A DNA stretch of 41,283 nucleotides from JBBRNH01 sp038230415 (GCA_038230415.1 JBBRNH010000042.1:1-41283), one strand, 5' to 3'; counted from the first letter of the stretch, positions 1 through 9,061 are shown. Numbers and translations: made by a program. The notes: a model not told the origin generated them from the sequence alone.

Positions 1-927
1 CAATTGATGAACCTCGAAACGCTCGATTGGGACGACGACCTGCTCAGTGCCTTCGGCGTTCCCCGGCTAATGCTGCCCCAAATCAGGCCCAGCAGCGAGG
101 TGTACGGCCATATCACGTCGGAGGTGTTGCCCGGCGTTCCTATTGCCGGGATTTTGGGCGACCAGCAAGCCGCGCTTGTGGGCCAAACCTGCTTTGAGCC
201 TGGACAAGCCAAAAACACCTACGGCACGGGCTGTTTTCTGCTCATGAACACCGGAACCGTACTGCGACCATCAACCTGCGGACTGCTGACAACGGTGGCC
301 TATCAGTTTAAGAATCAGCCGGTTCACTACGCCCTCGAAGGGAGCGTTGCTATTGCGGGGGCGTTGGTGCAGTGGCTCCGCGACAACCTCGGCATGATTC
401 AGAACAGCAACGAAATCGAGCCGTTGGCCCGGTCGGTTGACGACAACGGCGGGGCGTACATTGTCCCGGCTTTTTCTGGACTGTATGCGCCCTACTGGAA
501 AGCCGATGCGCGGGGCGTGGTGGCGGGCCTGACGCGGTTTGTGAACCGGGGCCACATTGCCCGCGCCGTATTGGAAGCCACCGCCTACCAGACCGCCGAC
601 GTGATGCGGGCGATGGAGGAAGATGCCGAAATCAGTTTGAAATCACTGCGGGTGGACGGCGGCATGACCATCAACGAATTGCTGATGCAGTTTCAGGCCG
701 ACATCCTGGATGTTAATGTGGTTCGGCCCCGCATCACCGAAACCACATCCCTCGGCGCGGCTTATGCGGCAGGTTTGGCCGTTGGCTACTGGAACGACCT
801 CGATGACCTGCGCCAGAACTGGGCCGTTGACAAAATTTTTGAACCCACCATGCCCGATGAACAACGCGCCAAATTAGAGCGCGGCTGGAAAAAAGCCGTT
901 GAACGGTCGTTCGGGTGGGAAGAATAA
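1..927 (+). CDS. glpK: Glycerol kinase, 3' part (5' end outside window)
   Basis: Phosphorylates glycerol to sn-glycerol 3-phosphate with ATP in the cytoplasm. The frame is open from base 1, so the gene begins upstream; about 308 C-terminal residues of a ~500-residue family are present. Seen: the catalytic-Asp motif GDQQAALVG, the ATP-site motif NTYGTGCFLLMNTG, the ALEGSV and PAFSGLYAPYW stretches, and VDGG followed by LMQFQADIL, all in the order found in E. coli GlpK. The C-terminal end GWKKAVERSFGWEE also matches. The ATG at position 7 is internal (it continues a MNLETLDWD stretch), not the start. A decayed transposon follows about 170 bp downstream. Function is certain from family knowledge; regulation cannot be judged because the promoter is outside the window. 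Confidence 0.96.
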   Translation, partial: QLMNLETLDWDDDLLSAFGVPRLMLPQIRPSSEVYGHITSEVLPGVPIAGILGDQQAALVGQTCFEPGQAKNTYGTGCFLLMNTGTVLRPSTCGLLTTVAYQFKNQPVHYALEGSVAIAGALVQWLRDNLGMIQNSNEIEPLARSVDDNGGAYIVPAFSGLYAPYWKADARGVVAGLTRFVNRGHIARAVLEATAYQTADVMRAMEEDAEISLKSLRVDGGMTINELLMQFQADILDVNVVRPRITETTSLGAAYAAGLAVGYWNDLDDLRQNWAVDKIFEPTMPDEQRAKLERGWKKAVERSFGWEE

Positions 928-941
928 AAAATCCCCCAAAG

Positions 942-956
942 CCCCGCGCCTTTAGG
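942..956 (+). repeat. Possible left-end copy of tnpB element end sequence
   Basis: The 15-mer CCCCGCGCCTTTAGG here matches positions 2254-2268 (CCCCGCGTCTTTAGG) at 14 of 15 bases. The two copies bracket the tnpB pseudogene, in the same orientation. IS605-type elements have subterminal hairpins rather than inverted repeats, so this may mark the element ends or a shared stem-loop half. The rest of 928-1062 shows nothing coding. Confidence 0.35.
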
Positions 957-1062
957 TGGCAGCGGCCGACCGTCGGGGATATAGGGGAAAAGTCGGGTCG
1001 GCAAAGCCTTGCGCGATTGGTGTTTTCGTCGCCTTTCTAAGTGAATTAGTTTAGGATAAACC

Positions 1063-1094
1063 TTTGTTCATCAATGTTTTATGTTCTATATTTG
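1063..1094 (+). promoter_or_regulatory. Bacteroidota-type promoter for tnpB
   Basis: TTTG (1063-1066), a 20-nt spacer, then TATATTTG (1087-1094) match the Bacteroidota sigma-70 consensus TTTG/TAnnTTTG. The predicted transcription start falls almost on the GTG at 1099, so the transposon gene would have been leaderless or nearly so. Confidence 0.6.
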
Positions 1095-1098
1095 ACTC

Positions 1099-2267
1099 GT
1101 GACTCAAACCCGCACATACCGCTACAAACTTAATCCGACCCCAAGCCAGCAACAAGCGTTGGGGCAGTGGCTGGGCGCGTGGTCGAGCGCGACCCCGGCG
1201 ATACGTCTATAATTTGTCGCTATCCCACAAAAAGACCCTGTGGGAACAGAACAAAGTCAGCATTACCAAGACCGATATTCAGAAAGACGGGCCCGCCCTT
1301 TAGGTTAGGCTCTATTGCCAAAGAAACCACGTGGATAGGCCAAGTTCATTCGCAGGTCTTGCAGGAAGTCAACGCCCGGGTTTTTAATGCTTACGATGGC
1401 TTTTTCAATCTTGGAAAAGGCTTTCCCAAGTTTGCCCGTAAGGGTCATTATCAATCCTTTTCATTTAGACAGGGGGTTAAAATCACCCCTACCCACGTCC
1501 AACTTCCCAAATTTGGCTTTGTCAAGTACCGGAACTCACAAGATTGCGTGGGCCAAATAAAACGGGCAACGGTGCAGGAATGTGCCGATGGTTGGTACGT
1601 TTGCTTGTGCGTGGAAACGGATATTGCACACCTGCCCGTCAATGAAAACCGGATTGGTATTGACGTAGGCATAAAGTCGCTCTTAGTCACATCAGACGGG
1701 TAAACGATTGAGAATCATAAGCACCTCTACGAAGCGGAACACAAACTAAAGCGGTTGAAACGGGCCGTTAGCCGAAAGAAAAAGGGGAGTAACAGGCGCA
1801 GGAAAGCAGTTAAAAAACTGGCCCTGCAACATCAAAAAGTAGCTAACACCAGAAAAGACTTTCAACACAAAGTCACCATTACACCGATTCGAGAAAACCA
1901 ATCTATCAGCGTTGAGGACCTGAAAATCAAGAATATGCTTGCTAATCACAATCTGGCAAAATCCATCAGCGATGCCGGTTGGTATCAGCTAACGCAAATG
2001 CTCGATTATAAAGCCAAGTAGTATGGTTGGAGATTTGAGAAAGTCAACGCCCGGCACACCTCGCAGGATTGTTCCGTGTGTGGGTATCGTAAATCAGACC
2101 TGACGCTATCGGTTCGGGAGTGGGTTTGTCCGGGTTGTGGCACGAAGCATAACCGGGACGTAAACGCGGCCATCAACATTAAACAAAGAAGCGTGGGACG
2201 CACGCAGTTAGCTCGGAAGGCATACAAACCCGTTGGGGTGGTAGTCCGGGAATCCCCGCGTCTTTAG
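1099..2267 (+). pseudogene. tnpB: Decayed IS605-family tnpB (OrfB) nuclease gene
   Basis: TnpB is the RNA-guided RuvC-like nuclease of IS200/IS605 elements. From a GTG at 1099 the protein starts with a typical TYRYKLNPTPSQQQ stretch, then shifts frame near 1195 (continuing as RYVYNLSLSHKKTLWEQ) and again near 1300. The third frame carries on with VHSQVLQEVNARVFNAYDGFF and is cut by TAA at 1701-1703 and TAG at 2019-2021. Catalytic motifs are still readable: RuvC-I Asp in RIGIDVGIKSLL, the Glu in SVEDLKIKNM, the zinc finger CSVCGY...CPGCGT, and the last Asp in NRDVNAAINI. Two frameshifts and two stops make a functional protein unlikely. No tnpA transposase lies nearby. A guide-RNA-type 3' end could still be transcribed, but this is not shown. 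Confidence 0.9.
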
Positions 2268-2268
2268 G
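2254..2268 (+). repeat. Right-end copy of tnpB element end sequence
   Basis: CCCCGCGTCTTTAGG overlaps the tnpB stop codon (2265-2267) and matches 942-956 at 14 of 15 bases. Many IS605-type tnpB genes end in a similar GC-rich hairpin; here the second half of that hairpin is not present, consistent with decay. Confidence 0.4.
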
Positions 2269-2278
2269 CCGAGTTTAA

Positions 2279-3244
2279 TCAAAGCACCTTCTCAAACACC
2301 CGTTTTGGCGACGACACCGCACCAAGGTTTTGCTTGAACTGCGCCAGTGACGGCTTAAACTCGTGGTGGTGGTCGAGGGCTACGCCGAGGTCAAGCAGTT
2401 TGATGCACTCCTGCTGGCAGTAGCCAAACAGCCCGTCAATGAGCATCACCGCCGGGCTAAACGACCGATAGGCGAGGTTGTCGGCGGGCAGAAAATAATA
2501 CAGAATATCGCTGCTGACGCGCACCGTCACCGCCAACGACGCAATGTCGGCTCCGTTGCGGACGGTGAAAACCGAAAATTTATCCGGGAAACGGGTCAGC
2601 AAACAGGCCAATCGGCTGGCGGGCAGCGTAAGCGGGTACTGCTGTTGCGCCCGGCTTTGGGTTAAAAACGCCAGCACATCGGCAATGGGCGGCTGTTGCC
2701 ACTCGGCAAACTGAAACCCGGCGCGGTGGCATTTAGTCAACCGGCGACGTTCCTGACTGTGCATCTGCCGGTCGAGCGAATCACTGCCAACAGTCAGGTA
2801 AAAGTTGGCATCGTCACGCACCATTTGGTAGCATTGCTCAAGCAGGTGGTTGGTCAGCCGGTCGGCCTGTTGGGGCGCATAGCAGTTGGGGTAGTTCACC
2901 ATCCTGACCGACGCGCAGGAGTCCTGCCGGGCTTTGTCGGTGAGGGTGTAGAGCAATTCGCCGAGAACAGCGTCGGGCAGGTTGTTATCAAATTCAACCG
3001 AGCCAAATGGAGCCGCGCCGGGGCTACTGGCAACCGGCCCATTGTCGAAAAACGCGCACCGGGCCTCAGCTTGATGCGTGGCCGGATTCAGGGCCGTGAG
3101 CAGGTGCAGGGGGAGACTGCTCTGCTGGCGCAGGTGCGAAAAATCGTTGAAAAAGAACCCATCAGGCCGAAACGTCGGCACGTCGCCTGCCTGTGGATTG
3201 TCCTGAACCTGAATCGTGTAGCCGTTGGCCGAGGTGGTTGTCAT
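2279..3244 (-). CDS. FemAB/GNAT-like N-acetyltransferase family protein
   Basis: A 321-residue protein on the reverse strand starting from ATG at 3244. It resembles the FemAB/BioF2-like acyltransferases (GNAT fold) common in Bacteroidota: a substrate segment with the RRRLTKCHRAGF stretch at about residues 175-190, a GNAT-like core with FSVFTVRNGADIASLAVTV, and the C-terminal signature LLDLGVALDHH...LAQFKQNLGA. There is no signal peptide or membrane segment, so it is cytoplasmic. The acyl group and acceptor cannot be told from sequence; relatives add amino-acyl or acetyl groups to cell-wall or lipid precursors. It converges on the dead tnpB and stands alone. Family assignment is moderately sure, substrate unknown. 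Confidence 0.65.
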   Translation of the reverse strand: MTTTSANGYTIQVQDNPQAGDVPTFRPDGFFFNDFSHLRQQSSLPLHLLTALNPATHQAEARCAFFDNGPVASSPGAAPFGSVEFDNNLPDAVLGELLYTLTDKARQDSCASVRMVNYPNCYAPQQADRLTNHLLEQCYQMVRDDANFYLTVGSDSLDRQMHSQERRRLTKCHRAGFQFAEWQQPPIADVLAFLTQSRAQQQYPLTLPASRLACLLTRFPDKFSVFTVRNGADIASLAVTVRVSSDILYYFLPADNLAYRSFSPAVMLIDGLFGYCQQECIKLLDLGVALDHHHEFKPSLAQFKQNLGAVSSPKRVFEKVL

Positions 3245-3255
3245 GTGCGTTAAGA

Positions 3256-3279
3256 GGTGTCTTCAGGCAACAAGACACC
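3256..3279 (-). promoter_or_regulatory. Hairpin in the leader of the acetyltransferase gene
   Basis: GGTGTCTT (3256-3263) and AAGACACC (3272-3279) form a perfect 8-bp stem with an 8-nt loop, just upstream of the ATG at 3244 on the reverse strand. It lacks a T run, so it is not a classical terminator; role unknown. Confidence 0.4.
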
Positions 3280-3376
3280 AATAACTACGCCAATGGTTGT
3301 ACTGGGGTGGCAAAAAATCGAAAATAGATGCTTCGGCATGGGCCGCCCCGCCTTGTCATGATGACAAAATCTACCG

Positions 3377-4267
3377 TCATATTACCAGCTTCTTCCGTTT
3401 CTGTAACAACTGGTACGCCAACTGAATCAGCCCATCTTTCAGGCCCAAATCCGGTACGGTAATATCGGTAGCCCCGGCCCAGGTCATAGTCGAGATGTAG
3501 ATTTGAGCGGCTGGCACAATCACGTCGGCACGGTCGGCATTCAGGCGGAGCTTGTTAATGCGGTCTTCCTGACTGAACCCGGCGATGTAGTCACGCATCC
3601 GTTCGATTTCGGTAACGGTAGTGGTTGTGTCGGATGTTTTGGCAACCATGCCGAAGAGTTTGCTGATGTTGCCGCCGGTGCCAACAGCCACCACGTCCTG
3701 GGTGTAGTCAATGTTTTCGGCGATCCAGTCGGCCATCGCTTTCCAGGCCGATTTCATGTCTTTGCCTTCGAGCAGGCGCACCGAGCCGATTTTAAACGAC
3801 CGTGAGTTCAGTTTTTGCCGGTTTTTGTAGATGTTGAGTTCGGTGCTGCCCCCGCCCACGTCAATGTGCAGCGTTTGGCGGTTGTCGAGAGCCAGAATTA
3901 CCACGTTATTAATGAGTTCGGCTTCTTTGCGTCCGTCAATAATCTGGATTTTTACGCCCGTTGTGGCCTCAATCCGGTCGGCAATGTCCTGCCCGTTGTC
4001 GGCCTCGCGCATGGCCGAGGTCGCGCAGGCGAGGTAGCCATCCACCTCGTGCAGTTCCATGAGCAGTTTGTAGGCCTGCATGAGTTTGGTAGTACGGATT
4101 TCTGATTCAGGCGTGAGGTGATTGAACGTAAACACGTCGTGACCAAGCCGGAGCGGAAACCGGACGTACTCCACTTTTTTAAAACTGATGATGTCATCGT
4201 TGGTTAGCACCGACGATATCTGCATCCGGGCCGCGTTGGAGCCGATGTCAATAGCAGCGAGTTTCAA
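3377..4267 (-). CDS. Ppx/GppA family phosphatase (exopolyphosphatase)
   Basis: Ppx/GppA enzymes hydrolyse inorganic polyphosphate and/or the 5'-phosphate of pppGpp; they have the ASKHA actin-like fold. Seen: the N-terminal phosphate-1 motif KLAAIDIGSNAARM, CATSAMREADNG at about residue 85, LHIDVGGGSTELNIY (phosphate-2) near 135, and AVGTGGNISKL. At about 296 residues it is the short Ppx1-type form, lacking the C-terminal HD-like domain of E. coli Ppx. I chose the TTG at 4267-4265 because the family starts directly with KLAAIDIGSN; the ATG at 4303 would add 12 residues encoded by an AT-rich intergenic repeat. The gene is monocistronic. Whether polyphosphate or pppGpp is the substrate cannot be decided here. 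Confidence 0.88.
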   Translation of the reverse strand: MKLAAIDIGSNAARMQISSVLTNDDIISFKKVEYVRFPLRLGHDVFTFNHLTPESEIRTTKLMQAYKLLMELHEVDGYLACATSAMREADNGQDIADRIEATTGVKIQIIDGRKEAELINNVVILALDNRQTLHIDVGGGSTELNIYKNRQKLNSRSFKIGSVRLLEGKDMKSAWKAMADWIAENIDYTQDVVAVGTGGNISKLFGMVAKTSDTTTTVTEIERMRDYIAGFSQEDRINKLRLNADRADVIVPAAQIYISTMTWAGATDITVPDLGLKDGLIQLAYQLLQKRKKLVI

Positions 4268-4548
4268 GATTATAATGTATGATGTACAATGGAGAATGTA
4301 CAATAGTACGGTGTACTGGCAGACAAATAATCATTATCCACTATCCACTATACATTATACGTTATGACCTGCCAAAAGTAGCAGTTTTTTGAGCGTCCGG
4401 GTTTATTGGCTTGTTTTTGTAGTGTGGCTGGTGTTTCAACGCTGCTACTACCGACCGTTTAATCAACATTACTTCGTTTGGATACCGACTAATAAATATC
4501 GGGTGAGGTCACGGTCATAATCGGGCATGGAGGGTGTAGGTTAGTTGC
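4268..4548. repeat. AT-rich intergenic stretch with short repeated motifs
   Basis: This gap between divergent genes holds simple repeated words: ATGTATGATGTACAATGG and GAATGTACAATAG near 4276-4309, then CTATCCACTATCCACTATAC near 4337-4356 followed by CATTATAC. It looks like a degenerate intergenic repeat of the kind scattered in related genomes (inference). No convincing promoter box or small ORF was found. Confidence 0.4.
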
Positions 4549-4575
4549 GTGAATGCAAACTATTTACAAACAATC

Positions 4576-7500
4576 ATGAAACACGTTTTCTTCCGCACGG
4601 CCACCGCCTTGCTGCTTGCCGTTGCCGCCCTGAGCCTGACAGTGGCCCCCGCCCTCGCCCAGCGAACCGACTCGCTGATGATCAGAACTGACGTGATTAT
4701 CCCGGCATACGATTTCAACAAAACTCAGATGAACGGGTTTCTGTATTATATCGCCGACGATGGCAAGACGGGCTACGAACTCTGGCGCACCGATGGCACC
4801 GTTGCCAACACCAAATTGGTGAAAGACATCCGTCCGGGCCGGGCCAGCGCGTTTATCCCCGACTCATCCAGCTACTATGTTGGGTTGTACAACAGTAGCC
4901 TGAACAAGTACGTCTATGACCCGGCAACGGCCAGACAGAGCTTAGGTTCGTTGAAATTCTATTCGCAAAACAACAAACTCTATTTCTGGGCTAACGACGG
5001 ACTAAGCGGCACCGAACTCTGGCAGTCTGACGGCACCGAAGCCGGCACAACCCGCATTACCGACATCATTGCCGGCCCGTTTGATTCGGCTACTATGGAT
5101 GACATCATCTACGGGAATTTCAATTTCACCCAAAATCAGAATAAGGTCGTGTTTCGGAGCGGTCTTATTCGGGAATACCTATTTGAGACGGATGGAACGG
5201 CGGCTGGTATGCGCGAAATCAATGTACGCACAAATAAGTATGTTACCGGGTATGTCAATGATGCACAAGTAGTTAATAATCAGCTATTTGCCAAGTCTTC
5301 CATTTCAAACAATGGCGTTACCTACTACACACTCCTGCAAGATAACGGTGGTAGTGCCGCGCCAACGGCAGTAGTCACCAATGCGCCGGGTGCTATAACC
5401 GTGCTGGATAATGACGCACGCGGGCCGGTATGGTCGGTGCAGACGGAAGATGCCAAACAAAAAACCACTACTATTTTTCGGCAGGAAGCGGGCAAGACCA
5501 AACTCGTGAAACGGTTTGATTTTGCCAAACCAACGGCTGGTGTCAATTATCCGGGCGTATCGGTAATTGGCCGCGCCGGTGATCAGATTCTGCTGCTGGC
5601 AACAAACGATGCTCCCTACGGACAGTCCGCAAAAGGTAGCCGTGAACTCTGGCGGATAGATGCCAAGACCGATAGTGTGCAGTTGGTACGGCGGTTTGCC
5701 AATGACCAAACCTTTAGCAGCAGTACCAACGCCTATACCTATCTGAAAGGCTCCGAAGGCGTAAATTATTACATCAACACGCCAACGGGCCTGTTTTTGA
5801 TACATCAAATTGCTGACGTAACCGGGCCTGCCTACCGCCACACCGCCAGTTATTATGACCCGGCCACCAACAAATTACGGGCGGTAGAAGACAGCATAGA
5901 GAATAACTTTCGCTACTGGAGTTACGGCCCCAAAAGCCAGGTTCTGGTTGTATCGCGCAAAAGCGTGACTGAGCCGTTTCGGGTCTGGACCACCAACGGT
6001 CAAACCAAACAGACGCTGAAAACGCTGGGTGTCGCCGACGCAACATACATGGATAACACCGACATCGGGTTGGTAAGCAATCAGCTTACGGCCAATTATA
6101 ACGCGAAGAAGGTCTTTCAGGGCTACAAACAGGAGGTCTGGAAACTCGATACCGCAGCGGCCAACATAACCCAAATCGGGCGGGTCAGCAACGGTGCTTA
6201 CATCGGTACGCCGTTTGCCAGCAACGGCATACTATACGGCAACAACAGCGGGTTTCTGATTCGGGTATCAGCGGTAAGTCCTTCTGATTCGATCCGGTTT
6301 GTGGCCTACGTCAACAACTACGCTGATTATGGCAAAGGCGGAAACTACCTCGGTATGATTAACGGCAAACTCATCGGGCGGCCCACGTCAGGCAGTTTGC
6401 TGATGGCGATTGACCCGGCGGGCAAGCCCAAAAAATGCACGATTTCGTATGCCCTCACGGGCAAAGCGGGCGGTGTATCGGCGCGGTTCAAGACCATCGG
6501 GTTTTGCCCCGCCAAAGATTCAGTCGTTACCCTAAAACGGAGTTTTGTCGGGATGTCAACCTATACCGGCGAAATCAACACCATTTATTACAGGACTCAC
6601 CAATGGCTGCGAGACAGCACCGTGTTGCAGTCGGGCGGGGCCGATTCGCTCAAACTCCGCCAGCAACCCGCCAACCAGTTCAACCTCACGCTGCGCGGGC
6701 AGGCCGACGGTTGCCAGGCCACAGACACCTACCGGGTTGCCTACACGAATCCGGCGGTGTCGATCATTTCGGACGTGTCACAGCCCGACCAAAAAGGAGT
6801 TACGCTACTACCGTCGGGGGGCGCACCCTTTTCCGGGAATTACTACGAGGCCAAATGGGAGCGGGATGGGGTAGAGCTAAAATATGGGCCAGTAACCATT
6901 AGATCGGTCAGTTTAGACGGCACACAGGTTTATTTAGGCGACTTAGTCAGTGCTAAATTAGAACCGAAATTCGGGACATACACCGTTAAAATCACCGATG
7001 CCTCAGGATGCACAGCCACGTCGTCTTACGTTTTTGACGATAAAACAACGTTCCTGACCTTAACCAGCAAACTACTCGGCACGGGAAACTTTTTTTGTGC
7101 GCAGTCGGTGGTTTCTTATACGGCTGCGGCAGGTGGCGGCAAAGCACCCTACACCTATCGGTGGCTTGATTTTGGCACCGTTATCGCTACCGAGGCCGCG
7201 GGCAGCACGACCATCGGCAGTGAGGCTGGCTACAACTACGTCGTGGAAGCCACCGATGCTGACGGCAAAAAGATTGTTTCGGGGCTTCTTAATTTTTACA
7301 CATCTGCCCTGCCCAATGCCCTGCTTACGGTTACAGACCCGGCAGCGTCGGCTACCAAACCGGCTATTCTCTCGGCGGTAGTCACCAATTACGCATCGCC
7401 AACGTTTGCCTGGGCCAAAGATGGGCAGGTGGTTGCGGGCGTAACGGGGCGGTCGTTCACGGCCACATCGGGTGGGGTGTATTCGGTAACGGTCAGCTCA

Positions 7501-7875
7501 GGGGGTTCGGGAAATTGCAGGCGTGTGGTAGCCACTACGCTCGTCACCGGCTCAGGCCGGATTGCCTCGCCGGAAGCCATACAGGCAGCCCTCACCCTGC
7601 GCGTGTCGGGTGAGCCGATGCCCGATGGTAAAATGACCCTGATGCCCAACCCCACGGCCAACATAAGCCGCGTTCAACTCGACCTGCCCCGCCCCGCCGG
7701 CATACGCGGTACACTGATGAGCAGCGACGGAAAAGTGTTGCAGGAATGGCAGGACGACCGCCCGTTTGAGCAATACAACGCCGATGTGAACCTGAGCAGC
7801 CAACCCACCGGTGTGTATATCCTGCGAATCGAAGCGGGGGGAACGGTGTATAGCCGCAAGGTGATAAAGCAGTAA
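4576..7875 (+). CDS. Large secreted protein with T9SS type A C-terminal sorting domain
   Basis: About 1,099 residues from the ATG at 4576, chosen over 4549 because it puts the signal peptide (MKHVFFRTATALLLAVAALS, cleavage near ALAQR) at the very N-terminus. The N-terminal half carries ELWRTDGT / ELWQSDGTEAGT / LFETDGTAAGM units, a repeat common in Bacteroidota surface proteins and predicted to form a beta-propeller. The second half has Ig/PKD-like segments, for example GCQATDTYRVAYTNP and GTYTVKITDASGCTATS. The last ~80 residues form a Por/T9SS type A sorting domain: LMPNPTANISRVQLDL, then PTGVYILRIEAGGTVYSRKVIKQ. It would cross the outer membrane by type IX secretion and be surface-anchored or released. 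Its ligand or function is unknown. It stands alone between a divergent phosphatase gene and ruvB. Confidence 0.88.
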   Translation: MKHVFFRTATALLLAVAALSLTVAPALAQRTDSLMIRTDVIIPAYDFNKTQMNGFLYYIADDGKTGYELWRTDGTVANTKLVKDIRPGRASAFIPDSSSYYVGLYNSSLNKYVYDPATARQSLGSLKFYSQNNKLYFWANDGLSGTELWQSDGTEAGTTRITDIIAGPFDSATMDDIIYGNFNFTQNQNKVVFRSGLIREYLFETDGTAAGMREINVRTNKYVTGYVNDAQVVNNQLFAKSSISNNGVTYYTLLQDNGGSAAPTAVVTNAPGAITVLDNDARGPVWSVQTEDAKQKTTTIFRQEAGKTKLVKRFDFAKPTAGVNYPGVSVIGRAGDQILLLATNDAPYGQSAKGSRELWRIDAKTDSVQLVRRFANDQTFSSSTNAYTYLKGSEGVNYYINTPTGLFLIHQIADVTGPAYRHTASYYDPATNKLRAVEDSIENNFRYWSYGPKSQVLVVSRKSVTEPFRVWTTNGQTKQTLKTLGVADATYMDNTDIGLVSNQLTANYNAKKVFQGYKQEVWKLDTAAANITQIGRVSNGAYIGTPFASNGILYGNNSGFLIRVSAVSPSDSIRFVAYVNNYADYGKGGNYLGMINGKLIGRPTSGSLLMAIDPAGKPKKCTISYALTGKAGGVSARFKTIGFCPAKDSVVTLKRSFVGMSTYTGEINTIYYRTHQWLRDSTVLQSGGADSLKLRQQPANQFNLTLRGQADGCQATDTYRVAYTNPAVSIISDVSQPDQKGVTLLPSGGAPFSGNYYEAKWERDGVELKYGPVTIRSVSLDGTQVYLGDLVSAKLEPKFGTYTVKITDASGCTATSSYVFDDKTTFLTLTSKLLGTGNFFCAQSVVSYTAAAGGGKAPYTYRWLDFGTVIATEAAGSTTIGSEAGYNYVVEATDADGKKIVSGLLNFYTSALPNALLTVTDPAASATKPAILSAVVTNYASPTFAWAKDGQVVAGVTGRSFTATSGGVYSVTVSSGGSGNCRRVVATTLVTGSGRIASPEAIQAALTLRVSGEPMPDGKMTLMPNPTANISRVQLDLPRPAGIRGTLMSSDGKVLQEWQDDRPFEQYNADVNLSSQPTGVYILRIEAGGTVYSRKVIKQ

Positions 7876-7904
7876 AAAAACCCGGTTGTATGCCCCCGTT
7901 TTTA

Positions 7905-7936
7905 TTGGGTAATCTCCCCGTCTTTTCGTAAATTTG
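7905..7936 (+). promoter_or_regulatory. Promoter of ruvB
   Basis: TTG (7905-7907), 21 nt, then TAAATTTG (7929-7936) fit the Bacteroidota consensus. Predicted transcription starts near 7943, which puts the hairpin at 7950-7983 inside the ruvB leader. Confidence 0.55.
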
Positions 7937-7949
7937 GGTAAATCAGAAC

Positions 7950-7983
7950 CCGCCAAACCGCCTGATTTTGGGCGGTTTGGCGG
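7950..7983 (+). promoter_or_regulatory. Strong 13-bp hairpin in the ruvB leader
   Basis: CCGCCAAACCGCC (7950-7962) and GGCGGTTTGGCGG (7971-7983) are perfectly complementary around an 8-nt loop (7963-7970). The stem ends 10 nt before the ruvB ATG at 7994 and is followed by TTATAACC, not a long T run. It could terminate read-through from upstream, attenuate ruvB, or limit ribosome access. Confidence 0.7.
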
Positions 7984-7993
7984 TTATAACCTA

Positions 7994-9022
7994 ATGCGAC
8001 AAGATATTCTGAAAGGCTCAAAAGAAAGCATGACCGCCACCGACAAAGAAATCGAGCGGGCGTTGCGGCCCCTCACCTTTGCCGACTTTACGGGGCAGGC
8101 CAAAATCCTCGAAAACTTAGGCGTATTTGTGCAGGCCGCCATGCAACGGGGCGATGCCCTCGACCACGTACTGCTGCACGGCCCGCCCGGTTTGGGCAAG
8201 ACCACGCTCTCGCACATCATCGCCAATGAACTCGGCGCGAGCATCAAAATGACCTCCGGCCCAATTCTGGATAAACCCTCTGACTTAGCCGGGCTGCTCA
8301 CCAACCTCCAGCAAAACGATGTGCTGTTTATTGACGAAATCCACCGGCTGAACCCCGTTGTGGAAGAATATCTGTACTCGGCCATGGAGGATTACAAGAT
8401 TGACATCATGCTCGATTCCGGCCCCAACGCCCGCACCGTGCAGATAAAACTCAATCCGTTTACGCTCGTCGGGGCCACCACCCGCGCCGGTATGCTGACC
8501 TCGCCCCTGCGGGCGCGGTTCGGGATCAACTGCCGGTTAGAGTATTATGATGCCAAACTGCTCACGAGTATTGTGCAGCGGTCGGCGGCTATTCTCGGCT
8601 CACCCATTGACGAACTCGGTGCCTACGAACTCGCCCGCCGAAGCCGGGGAACGCCCCGCATTGCCAACAACCTGCTCCGCCGAACCCGCGATTTTGCCCA
8701 GGTGCGCGGCAACGGATACATTGACGTAGAAATTGCGGCTATCGCCCTGAAAGCGTTGGACGTTGACCAGAACGGTCTCGACGACATGGACAACCGGATT
8801 CTTTCGACTATCATCGAAAAATTCAAGGGCGGGCCGGTTGGCTTAACAACCATTGCCACCGCCTGTGGCGAAGAATCAGAAACGATTGAAGAAGTGTATG
8901 AACCGTTTTTGATTCAGGAGGGCTACCTCAAACGCACCTCGCGGGGCCGCGAAGCCACCGAAAAATCGTACCGTCACCTCGGTATAGTGCCGCCCCAAAA
9001 GCTGGGCGAGTTGTTTGGGTAG
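7994..9022 (+). CDS. ruvB: Holliday junction branch migration helicase RuvB
   Basis: The AAA+ motor of the RuvAB complex, which drives branch migration of Holliday junctions in recombinational repair. Seen from the ATG at 7994 (342 residues): Walker A GPPGLGKTT at 63-71, Walker B LFIDEIHRL at 111-119, sensor 1 LVGATTRAGML, the arginine-finger/sensor 2 region SRGTPRIANNLLRR, and a C-terminal winged helix with GPVGLTTIATACGEE. An in-frame start at 7934 would add 20 residues encoded by the leader hairpin, so it is rejected. Length matches the family. It has its own promoter upstream and a terminator just after the stop, so it is monocistronic; ruvA is not in the window. Confidence 0.97.
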   Translation: MRQDILKGSKESMTATDKEIERALRPLTFADFTGQAKILENLGVFVQAAMQRGDALDHVLLHGPPGLGKTTLSHIIANELGASIKMTSGPILDKPSDLAGLLTNLQQNDVLFIDEIHRLNPVVEEYLYSAMEDYKIDIMLDSGPNARTVQIKLNPFTLVGATTRAGMLTSPLRARFGINCRLEYYDAKLLTSIVQRSAAILGSPIDELGAYELARRSRGTPRIANNLLRRTRDFAQVRGNGYIDVEIAAIALKALDVDQNGLDDMDNRILSTIIEKFKGGPVGLTTIATACGEESETIEEVYEPFLIQEGYLKRTSRGREATEKSYRHLGIVPPQKLGELFG

Positions 9023-9027
9023 AAAGT

Positions 9028-9056
9028 CCCTCCCTGCTGGGGAGGGGTTTATTTTT
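9028..9056 (+). terminator. Rho-independent terminator after ruvB
   Basis: CCCTCCC (9028-9034) and GGGAGGG (9040-9046) form a 7-bp GC stem with a 5-nt loop, followed by GTTTATTTTT. It starts 6 nt after the ruvB stop codon. Confidence 0.75.
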
Positions 9057-9061
9057 GGGAG

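Noticed and set aside
2363..3253. Forward-strand frames of 100 and 185 codons opposite the acetyltransferase gene
   Set aside because: They are antisense shadows, rich in unlikely residues and without family motifs, while the reverse-strand protein has clear motifs.
5305..5841. A 178-codon reverse frame within the T9SS protein gene
   Set aside because: It lies fully inside a gene with a signal peptide and sorting domain and shows no motifs of its own.
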